Origin: Lachnospiraceae bacterium
GTDB taxonomy: Bacteria > Bacillota > Clostridia > Lachnospirales > Lachnospiraceae
Length of the DNA stretch: 9,447 bases
Reading direction: 5' to 3'
Assembly (NCBI GenBank): GCA_003447295.1
Contig: DLZQ01000068.1
Location: 1 to 9,447, forward strand
Shown here: positions 1-5,467 of the stretch, piece after piece
Layout of the letters: the number at the start of each line of letters is the position of its first letter
How positions within the stretch are numbered: the first letter of the stretch is position 1
Position numbers and translations under genes: made by a program
Notes under the pieces: model-generated
What the model was told of the DNA's origin: nothing
The model's database searches: none
The model's input: the letters and a program-made list of their open reading frames with translations, nothing else

Positions 1-8
1 TCTATATG

Positions 9-180
9 AATGATGCCAGGGTCAAAAGGTCTAAACCCACATGAGCTTGCTCATAAGTGGGTGAAAGCCTTTAGGCCCCGCCCCGATATGAGCATAAAAG
101 TGGGATGATAATCCCACGATATGCGAATATTGGGGCGGATTGTGAGAGTGCATAGCACGGAACAATCCGTAGGCATCATT
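9..180 (+). ncRNA. Structured RNA with a four-way junction, class not identified
   Basis: Hand folding gives a closing helix P1 (9-17 with 172-180, nine perfect pairs) around three arms. P2 is 28-35 with 70-77, extended by 36-40 with 57-61 and an ATGAG/CTCAT stem capped by a CUUG tetraloop. P3 is 78-84 with 132-138 (CCGCCCC/GGGGCGG), then 86-89 with 127-130, a symmetric tandem G-A pair (90-91 against 125-126), 92-96 with 120-124, and a terminal hairpin 100-106/111-117. P4 is 139-143 with 162-166 plus 148-151/155-158, with a purine-rich internal loop. P2, P3 and P4 abut without spacer nucleotides (77/78 and 138/139), which favours coaxial stacking. The P1-P2 linker is 18-27 and the P4-P1 linker is 167-171. 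Such dense complementarity is not expected by chance. It could be a riboswitch-like leader or a free-standing ncRNA. Size and likely host recall the raiA-motif RNA of Clostridia, but I could not confirm that, and the downstream gene is not raiA. The promoter lies outside the window or in the first bases. Confidence 0.8.
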
Positions 181-196
181 ATAGGAAATGATTTAC

Positions 197-204
197 AAAG
201 GAGG
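197..204 (+). promoter_or_regulatory. Ribosome binding site that fixes the start of the MmcQ/MGMT gene
   Basis: AAAGGAGG lies nine bases before the ATG at 214. It begins 16 bases after the closing helix of the upstream RNA ends. That leaves little room for a classical expression platform between the RNA and the ribosome site, and no terminator hairpin is visible between them. Confidence 0.9.
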
Positions 205-213
205 TCTGACGGC

Positions 214-840
214 ATGAAAACACGAGAAGAAGCACTGGAATACGGATTGTCTTTTCCGGATACTTATACAGAAATGCCCTTCCACGATCCCAACTGGCAG
301 CTGGTACGGGTGAAGGGCAGTAAAAAGGCTTTTTTATGGACTTACGAAAAAGATGGCTGTCTGCATCTGAATGTGAAGACCGATCCTGCCTGGCGGGACT
401 TCTGGCGCAGCACCTTCTCTTCCGTCATTCCCGCATATCATCAGAATAAAGAACACTGGAACACCATTATCCTAGACGGCACCATACCCGATGAAGATAT
501 CCGCCGGATGATCGCAGAGAGCTATGATCTCGTCACCGACAGTCCCACAAAGCGGATCTATGAAGCGGTGAAAAAGATTCCGAAGGGCTGTGTCGCCACC
601 TACGGTCAGGTGGCTGCCATGGCGGGAGAGCCGAAGATGGCCCGTGCCGTGGGCAATGCCCTGCATAAAAATCCGGATCCCGACCATATCCCCTGCTACC
701 GCGTCGTCAATTCCAAGGGAGAACTCTCCGGCGCCTTTGCCTTCGGCGGCGCCGATGAACAGGCAAACCGCTTACGGGCAGATGGCATTGCAGTGATAAA
801 TAACCGGGTTGATCTGGTAAAATACGGAATGAAGTTTTAA
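214..840 (+). CDS. MmcQ/YjbR domain fused to an O6-alkylguanine-DNA alkyltransferase-like (MGMT) domain
   Basis: A 208-residue cytoplasmic protein with two modules. Residues 1 to about 108 match the MmcQ/YjbR (DUF419) fold, with the typical opening around FPDTYTEMPFHDPNW. Residues from about 111 to 208 are the DNA-binding and active-site domain of O6-alkylguanine-DNA alkyltransferases. The helix-turn-helix segment PKGCVATYGQVA (123-134) carries Tyr130, which corresponds to the base-flipping tyrosine, and Arg144 in RAVG corresponds to the arginine finger. The alkyl-acceptor motif reads P-C161-Y-R-V-V: the cysteine is kept, while the usual histidine of PCHR is tyrosine. Retained Cys argues against a pure non-catalytic ATL protein, which has Trp or Ala there, but the His change may weaken activity. 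The likely role is repair or sensing of alkylated guanine. The ATG at 214 is chosen over an in-frame ATG at 121 because 121 lies inside the structured RNA and has no ribosome site. The gene converges with the transporter gene, with an 8-bp gap between stop codons. Confidence 0.9.
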   Translation: MKTREEALEYGLSFPDTYTEMPFHDPNWQLVRVKGSKKAFLWTYEKDGCLHLNVKTDPAWRDFWRSTFSSVIPAYHQNKEHWNTIILDGTIPDEDIRRMIAESYDLVTDSPTKRIYEAVKKIPKGCVATYGQVAAMAGEPKMARAVGNALHKNPDPDHIPCYRVVNSKGELSGAFAFGGADEQANRLRADGIAVINNRVDLVKYGMKF

Positions 841-848
841 ATTTTTGA

Positions 849-1829
849 CTATACCGTTTTATTTCCGGTGTTTATTTTTACATTGACGATACAGATACCA
901 ATGCATACTAAGAGTAACGCAATCAGCGCATTCCATCCAAGCTCTGCGGAGCCCTCTCCCAGCCACCATGCGGATAACAGCACACCGAATACCGGATTCG
1001 TGAAACCGAAGATTGCCACCTTGGAGACGGGATTGTATTTTAACAGAATGCCCCACAGGGAATATGCCACTGCGGAGATACATGCCAGGTAGAACAGCAT
1101 GAGCAGAGCGCTTGCGGATACATGGGTGATCCTGCCGCCCAGGATAAAGCCCAGGATAACCATGACAATGCCTCCCAGGATAAACTGGTAACCGCTGAGC
1201 ATGACCGGGTTATCCTTTTTGGAATATTTCTTCATCAGGCAGGAAGACACCGCATAGGACAGAGCACATAAAAACAGGCTGCCGTCTCCCATCAGGCTTA
1301 AATCCATATCGATCTTCTGACCATTCATGCTGACGACAATGACACCTGCGAAACCGATGATACATCCCAGTACCTTCTTCACATCCAGCTTCTCCTGTCT
1401 GAAGATCAGGGCAGACACCAGAATGACGAAAAAGGTGTTGGAACCATTGATGATGGAAGCCTTGACTCCGCTGTTATGCGCCAGTCCGATGTAGAAAAAG
1501 ATATACTGTAAAATTGTCTGGAAGATTGCCAGCTTCACGATGCTGGGCGCGGAAGTTTTCGCAGGCACCAGTACCTTTTTCTGTAAAAGGCTTCCGATCA
1601 GCACTGTCAGGATGCCCGCCAGTACGAAGCGCATTCCGGCAAACAATACCTGCGTCCAGGTCTCTCCGGAAGGAATTTCGAACAAGGCATAGCCTAACTT
1701 GATACAGGGGGATGCACTTCCCCACAGGAAGGTACACACCAGTGCCAGGGCACAGACTACCCAGGTTTTCTGTAAGATTTCTGTCTTTTTCGGTTTCCCG
1801 CTATCTATATTCTTATTAACCTCTGTCAT
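849..1829 (-). CDS. EamA/DMT-family transporter, ten membrane segments
   Basis: This 326-residue protein is an inner-membrane drug/metabolite transporter (DMT superfamily) with two tandem EamA repeats. A charged cytoplasmic N-terminus (1-21) is followed by about ten hydrophobic segments: roughly 24-46, 61-82, 97-117, 124-144, 150-168, 183-200, 208-231, 238-262, 268-291 and 296-316. The first repeat begins with FLWGSASPCIKLG, a recognisable EamA signature. Conserved NGSNTFFVILVSALIF and FTNPVFGVLLSAWWLGE segments mark the equivalent helices of each half. The family exports amino acids, metabolites or drugs, and the substrate cannot be told from sequence. The ATG is preceded by AAGGAGT (1838-1844 on the complement) at good spacing and by its own promoter. 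The YoaK-like gene lies 78 bp upstream on the same strand with no terminator visible between, so read-through is possible. Confidence 0.93.
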   Translation of the reverse strand: MTEVNKNIDSGKPKKTEILQKTWVVCALALVCTFLWGSASPCIKLGYALFEIPSGETWTQVLFAGMRFVLAGILTVLIGSLLQKKVLVPAKTSAPSIVKLAIFQTILQYIFFYIGLAHNSGVKASIINGSNTFFVILVSALIFRQEKLDVKKVLGCIIGFAGVIVVSMNGQKIDMDLSLMGDGSLFLCALSYAVSSCLMKKYSKKDNPVMLSGYQFILGGIVMVILGFILGGRITHVSASALLMLFYLACISAVAYSLWGILLKYNPVSKVAIFGFTNPVFGVLLSAWWLGEGSAELGWNALIALLLVCIGICIVNVKINTGNKTV

Positions 1830-1840
1830 TTTTGAACACT

Positions 1841-1883
1841 CCTTATATTTTTATAGCGCAATCTTTGCTATTATACTATAAGG
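1841..1883. promoter_or_regulatory. Interrupted 43-bp dyad over the EamA promoter and ribosome site
   Basis: Two nested inverted repeats share the same centre at 1862: CCTTATA/TATAAGG (1841-1847 and 1877-1883) and ATAGC/GCTAT (1853-1857 and 1867-1871). The outer arms cover the ribosome-binding region and the edge of the -10 box. It could be an operator. A full RNA hairpin is less likely, because transcription from the proposed promoter would start inside the dyad. AT-richness makes chance symmetry possible. Confidence 0.35.
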
Positions 1884-1898
1884 TGTCTTTTTTCGCCA
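1870..1898 (-). promoter_or_regulatory. Promoter of the EamA transporter gene
   Basis: On the minus strand a perfect TATAAT (complement of 1870-1875) sits 17 bp from a weak -35 TGGCGA (complement of 1893-1898). Initiation would fall near 1863, giving a leader of about 34 bases before the ATG. The weak -35 is compatible with activator or repressor control. Confidence 0.6.
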
Positions 1899-1907
1899 GT
1901 TTTTAAG

Positions 1908-2702
1908 TTATTTTTTCTCGATCTGGGAACGGAAGTCATCCTCCAGAATATGCTCCACATCTTTTGCTTCTTTGCGGATGTTTTTCAGATTATCCCGGAT
2001 CTCCTGCTCTTCTTCCATGATCTCGGGATGCTCTTCTTTTTCTTCTTTAATGAACATACATAAGAAGCTGAACAGTAAAATCAGACAGGAGATCCAGATG
2101 GTCTTCGCTCCTATGTATTTGATCATATGTCCTCCCAGTGCCGCACCGATGGCGAACAGGAAGATGATCCCGAAATAATAACCGGATTTTTGCAATATCT
2201 TTTTATCTTTCGTTTTTCCGTAAGCGCACAGGGATTCCATGCCGCTGCGCAGATTGCCGATGCACATAGTACTGGCAAAAGCATAGCCGTTCACCTTGCG
2301 GAACGCCTGTACCTGCATAGCGCAGGCGAAAGATACCATGGCATTGGCCAGCAGATCTATCTCATTCGGAAAGAATCCGACTGCAAATAATAAAACTATT
2401 TCCGTTACAAGCACCAGCTGCCTCCAGTGGATCCTCTGTGCCTTCTGGTATCTCATGCGGATGCATTCCGCCATTGCCACACCCAATGCAAAAAACAGTA
2501 ACGGAGAAAAATAGCGAAGTGCCGCCTGCCAGTTCCAATCCACCAGATTCTGCGCCAGCAGTACGATATTACCGGTCTGTGCGTTGGCAAATACCTTTCC
2601 CCGATACATATAGGTATAAGCATCCTGCAGACCACCGGAGATTGACAGAATTCCGGCGATCAGAAAAGACTCTGACATCTGTCCATGTATTTTGCGTTGC
2701 AT
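1908..2702 (-). CDS. YoaK-like DUF1275 family membrane protein with an added charged tail
   Basis: A 264-residue integral membrane protein of the YoaK/DUF1275 family, whose biochemical role is poorly known. Family hallmarks are GGLQDAYTYMYRGKVFANAQTGNIVLL (residues 23-49) near the first membrane segment and the second-half motif CAMQVQAFRKVNGYAFASTMCIGNL (127-151). About six hydrophobic segments are visible: near 12-27, 64-80, 94-112, 116-134, 172-190 and 199-218. Residues 219-264 form a strongly charged, Glu/Lys-rich stretch likely to be helical or coiled-coil and cytoplasmic; typical members are shorter and end soon after the last helix. The ATG is preceded by GAGGAG at suitable distance. 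The gene diverges from lysR with 101 bp between starts, so it is the natural target of that regulator. No hairpin terminator is visible after the stop, so transcription may run into the EamA gene. Confidence 0.88.
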   Translation of the reverse strand: MQRKIHGQMSESFLIAGILSISGGLQDAYTYMYRGKVFANAQTGNIVLLAQNLVDWNWQAALRYFSPLLFFALGVAMAECIRMRYQKAQRIHWRQLVLVTEIVLLFAVGFFPNEIDLLANAMVSFACAMQVQAFRKVNGYAFASTMCIGNLRSGMESLCAYGKTKDKKILQKSGYYFGIIFLFAIGAALGGHMIKYIGAKTIWISCLILLFSFLCMFIKEEKEEHPEIMEEEQEIRDNLKNIRKEAKDVEHILEDDFRSQIEKK

Positions 2703-2739
2703 AACCTTTTCTCCTCTGTTTACTTTTTTTCAACCGCGT

Positions 2740-2768
2740 ATTATACTATATCCTGATGAATAGTAAAA
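2740..2768 (-). promoter_or_regulatory. Promoter of the YoaK-like gene
   Basis: On the minus strand a perfect TATAAT (complement of 2740-2745) is followed 17 bp upstream by a poor -35, TTTTAC (complement of 2763-2768). A small dyad ACTAT-N10-ATAGT (2745-2749/2760-2764) occupies the spacer. A strong -10 with a poor -35 fits activation by the divergently encoded LysR protein. Confidence 0.5.
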
Positions 2769-2779
2769 ATATATAGTTT

Positions 2780-2794
2780 ATATGTGAGGCATAT
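2780..2794. promoter_or_regulatory. Putative LysR-type (T-N11-A) binding site
   Basis: The dyad ATATG-TGAGG-CATAT has five-base arms and contains a T-N11-A arrangement (T2781 to A2793), the usual LysR-type recognition shape. It ends ten bases before the lysR start codon and covers that gene's only candidate ribosome site, GAGG (2786-2789). Binding there could therefore block lysR expression directly (inference). Confidence 0.5.
2786..2789 (+). promoter_or_regulatory. Weak, distant ribosome binding site of lysR
   Basis: GAGG is the only purine-rich match upstream of the lysR ATG at 2804 and stands 14 bases away, longer than ideal. The start is supported instead by the normal LysR N-terminus, where the DNA-binding helix begins a few residues after Met1. 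Low expression of the regulator would be typical. Confidence 0.45.
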
Positions 2795-2803
2795 TATTTT
2801 TAT

Positions 2804-3691
2804 ATGAATATCAGTTTTGAATATTACAGAATCTTTTATTATGTTGCCAAATATGAAAATATTACAAAGGCTGCCATGGTATTAAAGAGCAGCCAGCCCA
2901 ATGTCACCCGGATCATACATATTCTGGAGGATCAGTTAGACTGCCGTCTTTTTCTCCGGGAGCCCCGGGGACTGAAGCTTACCGAGGAAGGCAGAAGACT
3001 CTACGCCCATGTAGCGATTGCCTGCCAGCATCTGCTGGATGCGGAAGATGAATTGTGCCGGGAGAAAGACATCTGTGCCGGGACCATAGAGCTTGGTGTC
3101 ACCGAGACTGCCCTGCATTTATTCCTGCTTAGGAACCTGCATGATTTTCAGCGCACTTACCCTGATATTAAAATCCGTATTCAAAACAATACAACGCCTG
3201 AGATTCTGAAAGCCCTGACGAATGGTCGTCTGGATCTCGCCATCGTAACCACTCCCTTTGAACTGGGAGATACCATGGAATGTGAAGATCTGATGACTTT
3301 CCGGGAAGTTCCGGCAGGCGGTCCCGACTACGCTGCATTGTCCGACCATCCCATGACTCTGAAGGAGTTCCGTCACCATTCTATCATCGGTCTTGGATAT
3401 GGAACCGCCAGCTACGAATATTACCGAAAATTATTTATCGAACAGCATCTGGACTATGAACCTGCCATGGAAGTAGCCACTGCTGATCTGGTCATCCCAC
3501 TGCTTCAGAACAATCTGGGCGTCGGATTTGTGCCGGAGCCGTTAGCGACTCCTTTTTTTGAAAACGGCAGTCTCATTCCCCTGACCTTAAATGTACCGCT
3601 TCCTTCCCGCGAGGTGAAAATGTTATGGGATAAAAGCCGCAGTCAGAGCCGCGCAGCCGCTACCTTTTGTCATTATCTGAGGGAGCTTTAA
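2804..3691 (+). CDS. LysR-type transcriptional regulator
   Basis: At 295 residues this has the standard length for the family. Residues 1-60 form the winged helix-turn-helix: YYRIFYYVAKYENITKAAMVLKSSQPNVTRIIHILEDQLDCRLFLR, with the characteristic T-K-A-A, S-Q-P-x-V-T-R and L-E-x-x-L-x-x-x-L-F positions, then LTEEGRRLY at the start of the linker helix. Residues from about 90 to the end form the two-lobed effector-binding domain (IELGVTETALHLFLLRNL onward), including LDLAIVTTPFE and the typical late segment GVGFVPEPLA. The effector cannot be deduced. It diverges from the YoaK-like gene, the classic arrangement for a LysR protein acting on its neighbour and itself. The stop is 20 bp from the convergent lipoprotein gene. 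Confidence 0.95.
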   Translation: MNISFEYYRIFYYVAKYENITKAAMVLKSSQPNVTRIIHILEDQLDCRLFLREPRGLKLTEEGRRLYAHVAIACQHLLDAEDELCREKDICAGTIELGVTETALHLFLLRNLHDFQRTYPDIKIRIQNNTTPEILKALTNGRLDLAIVTTPFELGDTMECEDLMTFREVPAGGPDYAALSDHPMTLKEFRHHSIIGLGYGTASYEYYRKLFIEQHLDYEPAMEVATADLVIPLLQNNLGVGFVPEPLATPFFENGSLIPLTLNVPLPSREVKMLWDKSRSQSRAAATFCHYLREL

Positions 3692-3704
3692 AATACATTT
3701 TAAA
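3687..3704. repeat. Perfect AT-only dyad between convergent genes
   Basis: TTTAAAAT and ATTTTAAA (3687-3694 and 3697-3704) form an eight-base perfect inverted repeat with a two-base centre, spanning the lysR stop codon. It lies in the 20-bp gap between convergent genes, where a terminator would be expected. It has no G-C pairs and no separate U tract, so it is at best a weak bidirectional terminator. Confidence 0.3.
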
Positions 3705-3711
3705 TCAGGGG

Positions 3712-4140
3712 TCAGTCATAGATCACTGTCTTATCCAAAAGTTCTGTTTTTATCACAATATACGGCGTAGTGGGTTTCCCTGCGCCGCTTTTTTGTCCGG
3801 TGATATCGGGACCTAAGAGGCTTGTGCTGACATGAACAGCATCGTCCGTCAGGTATAATTCGTCCACTGCGATGCTGTAACCGCCGGTCTTCTGTTCCCC
3901 ATAACCGATGCTGATATAGAGATTCTGATTATCGCTATATGTCAGTCGAAAAGGTTCGCTTCCCTTTTCCGCAATCACAGTTTTTAATTCTTCCGGAATC
4001 TTTTCTTCACTGAGCACTGTAAAATCCAGATCACGCAGTTTGATGTTCCCTTCCCCGGACATACCGCATCCGGTCAGCACCACACACAGCAAAAGCATTG
4101 CAGCCGCCACATTTTTCCACCGTTTTCTCTTGATTTTCAT
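3712..4140 (-). CDS. Small lipoprotein with a PrcB-like C-terminal domain
   Basis: A 142-residue exported lipoprotein. The signal peptide has a basic start (KIKRKRWK), a hydrophobic core (about 11-21) and the lipobox LTGC with the lipidated Cys at 25; the residue after it is Gly. The mature part resembles the C-terminal domain of PrcB, the protease-complex subunit family: ISIGYGEQKTGGYSIAVDELYL (about 77-98) contains the diagnostic G-x-Q-x-T-G-G-Y-S core, and the closing strand TPYIVIKTE matches the family's P-Y-x-V-[IV]-K. No protease gene lies next to it, so a protease role is not supported here and cell-surface binding or scaffolding is only a guess. The upstream sequence offers only a GGTGGAT-like ribosome site and no convincing promoter. 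The gene diverges from azlC and converges on lysR. Confidence 0.82.
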   Translation of the reverse strand: MKIKRKRWKNVAAAMLLLCVVLTGCGMSGEGNIKLRDLDFTVLSEEKIPEELKTVIAEKGSEPFRLTYSDNQNLYISIGYGEQKTGGYSIAVDELYLTDDAVHVSTSLLGPDITGQKSGAGKPTTPYIVIKTELLDKTVIYD

Positions 4141-4214
4141 ACACGATCCACCGCGAATACTTACTTATCCTATATTTATGTGGAAAATGTAGCGATATAC
4201 ATTAATTTTACTCC

Positions 4215-4243
4215 TTTTCTCTGATCCGGATGTGCGCTATAAT
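4215..4243 (+). promoter_or_regulatory. Promoter of the azlCD cluster
   Basis: A perfect TATAAT at 4238-4243 with a 17-bp spacer from TTTTCT (4215-4220), a three-of-six match to the -35 box. Initiation would be near 4250, giving a leader of about 43 bases with a small GC-rich hairpin, GCGCC/GGCGC (4253-4257 and 4262-4266) with loop CAAA. An upstream in-frame ATG at 4230 would lie outside this transcript. Confidence 0.65.
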
Positions 4244-4279
4244 AGAGCAGGTGCGCCCAAAGGCGCCTTACAGAAAGAT

Positions 4280-4283
4280 GAGG
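4280..4283 (+). promoter_or_regulatory. Ribosome binding site that fixes the azlC start
   Basis: GAGG (within TGAGGA) lies nine bases before the ATG at 4293. The alternative in-frame ATG at 4278 overlaps this motif and has no ribosome site of its own. Confidence 0.7.
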
Positions 4284-4292
4284 ATTATAATT

Positions 4293-5156
4293 ATGGATGA
4301 TAAATTCAGCAGAAAAGTATTCTGCGACGGCATGCGGGACGGTTTTCCCATCGCGCTGGGATATTTCGCCGTATCCTTCTCCCTTGGAATTGCCGCAAGA
4401 CATGCAGGTTTCACTCCCTTGCAGGGATTCCTTGCCAGTCTTCTGAATAATGCTTCTGCCGGAGAGTATGCAGCCTTTACCCTGGTGGCTGCTCAGGCAA
4501 CCTATCTGGAGGTGGCGATCATTACGCTGATCGCGAATGCCAGATATCTGCTCATGAGCTGTGCACTGGCGCAGAAGTTCTCCCCCGGAACTCCTTTTTT
4601 CCACCGTCTGATCATTGCTTATGATGTGACAGACGAGCTGTTCGGCATCACCATTGCCCGACCCGGCATTCTGAATCCATACTATACCTACGGTGCGATC
4701 CTGTTAGCCGCTCCGGCCTGGGCGGGCGGAACCGCCTGCGGCATCATCGCCGGAAATGCGCTTCCCTTACGTGCGGTCAGTGCGCTGAGCGTTGCTTTAT
4801 ATGGCATGTTCTTAGCGATCATTATTCCTCCTGCCAGAAAAAGTAAGATCGTGGCAGCACTGGTAGCCATCAGCTTCGCGCTGAGTTTTGCCTGCAACTA
4901 CCTGCCCTGGATTTCTTCTCTGTCGGAAGGTACGAGAACCATCCTGTTAACCGTGATCATCTCCGGTGCCGCAGCGATCCTGTTCCCGGTAAAACAGACG
5001 GAGGCAAATAACACTGCCGCAGAGGGAACTGCTCCTGAAGCAACAGACACATCGTCAGAAGTTTCCGATTTGAAAACAAAACAGGTTCCTGTTATAGAAA
5101 CCAATGCTTCCATAGAGACAATGAACACTGAGAAAGGAGACAACATCCATGAATAA
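4293..5156 (+). CDS. azlC: AzlC family subunit of a branched-chain amino acid exporter
   Basis: A 287-residue integral membrane protein, the large subunit of the AzlCD (LIV-E family) exporter of branched-chain amino acids and analogues. Recognisable family landmarks are the N-terminal GMRDGFPIALGYFAVSFSLGIAA (residues 13-35), the segment LLNNASAGEYAAFTLV (50-65), the conserved NARYLLMS (82-89, corresponding to the family N-x-R-Y) and the TDELFGI motif (113-119). Hydrophobic segments continue to about residue 231. The final 55 residues (233-287) are hydrophilic, rich in Thr, Ser, Ala and Glu, low in complexity and longer than in a usual AzlC of roughly 230-250 residues; they are predicted to be a disordered tail. 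The stop overlaps the azlD start by eight bases, implying coupled translation. The substrate is inferred from the family only; related pairs may move other amino acids. Confidence 0.92.
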   Translation: MDDKFSRKVFCDGMRDGFPIALGYFAVSFSLGIAARHAGFTPLQGFLASLLNNASAGEYAAFTLVAAQATYLEVAIITLIANARYLLMSCALAQKFSPGTPFFHRLIIAYDVTDELFGITIARPGILNPYYTYGAILLAAPAWAGGTACGIIAGNALPLRAVSALSVALYGMFLAIIIPPARKSKIVAALVAISFALSFACNYLPWISSLSEGTRTILLTVIISGAAAILFPVKQTEANNTAAEGTAPEATDTSSEVSDLKTKQVPVIETNASIETMNTEKGDNIHE

Positions 5157-5448
5157 TTATATCTATATTGCCGTTATGGCAGCCGTCTCCTATACGATCC
5201 GTGTCTTACCCTTGACACTGATCCGCAAGCCCATTAAGAATCAGTTTATTCAGTCCTTTTTGTACTATGTACCTTATGTGACACTGGCTGTCATGACCTT
5301 CCCGGCCATCATCCATGCTACCCAGACTCCCATCTCCGGACTGGTGGCACTGATCGCCGGAATCATCGCCGCATGGCTCGGTGCCGGGCTGTTCCCGGTA
5401 TCCGTGATCTGTTGTGTGCTGGTATTTTTAATTGAGTTGTTTGTGTAG
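5149..5448 (+). CDS. azlD: AzlD family small subunit of a branched-chain amino acid exporter
   Basis: A 99-residue membrane protein with about four hydrophobic stretches, the normal size for AzlD. Family marks are SYTIRVLPLTLIRKPI (residues 14-29), matching the conserved T-Y/R-x-L-P pattern, and YYVPYVTLAVMTFPAI (39-54), followed by a glycine-rich helix and a hydrophobic C-terminus. It works with AzlC as a two-component exporter. An AAAGGAG ribosome site lies inside the end of azlC, and the ATG overlaps the azlC stop region. The stop lies 19 bp from the next gene, which is probably in the same transcript. Confidence 0.93.
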   Translation: MNNYIYIAVMAAVSYTIRVLPLTLIRKPIKNQFIQSFLYYVPYVTLAVMTFPAIIHATQTPISGLVALIAGIIAAWLGAGLFPVSVICCVLVFLIELFV

Positions 5449-5452
5449 ATTT

Positions 5453-5459
5453 AAGGGAG
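5453..5459 (+). promoter_or_regulatory. Ribosome binding site that fixes the start of the sulfatase-fold gene
   Basis: AAGGGAG lies eight bases before the ATG at 5468. It excludes the in-frame TTG at 5432, which lies inside azlD and has no ribosome site. Confidence 0.85.
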
Positions 5460-5467
5460 ATCATAGA

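Noticed and set aside
121..213. In-frame N-terminal extension of the MmcQ/MGMT gene from the ATG at 121
   Set aside because: The extension lies within the structured RNA, has no ribosome site, and the encoded residues do not belong to the MmcQ domain. The ATG at 214 has AAAGGAGG nine bases upstream.
1..213. Guide-type RNA of an IS605/IS607 element
   Set aside because: No transposase, TnpB or IscB gene, and no element ends are visible in the window, so there is no support beyond the RNA being structured.
818..866. Possible bidirectional terminator between the MmcQ/MGMT and EamA genes
   Set aside because: The ACGG and CCGT segments with A/T tracts can be aligned only with bulges, and no continuous stem of more than a few pairs forms.
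4230..4292. N-terminal extension of azlC from the ATG at 4230
   Set aside because: It starts upstream of the -10 box at 4238-4243, so it would not be in the transcript, and the family N-terminus begins after 4293.
4176..4604. 142-codon minus-strand open frame overlapping the start of azlC
   Set aside because: It covers the azlC promoter and coding start, has no recognisable domain, and is best explained as a shadow of azlC.
5432..5467. TTG start for the sulfatase-fold gene inside azlD
   Set aside because: No ribosome site precedes it, while the ATG at 5468 has AAGGGAG at ideal spacing.
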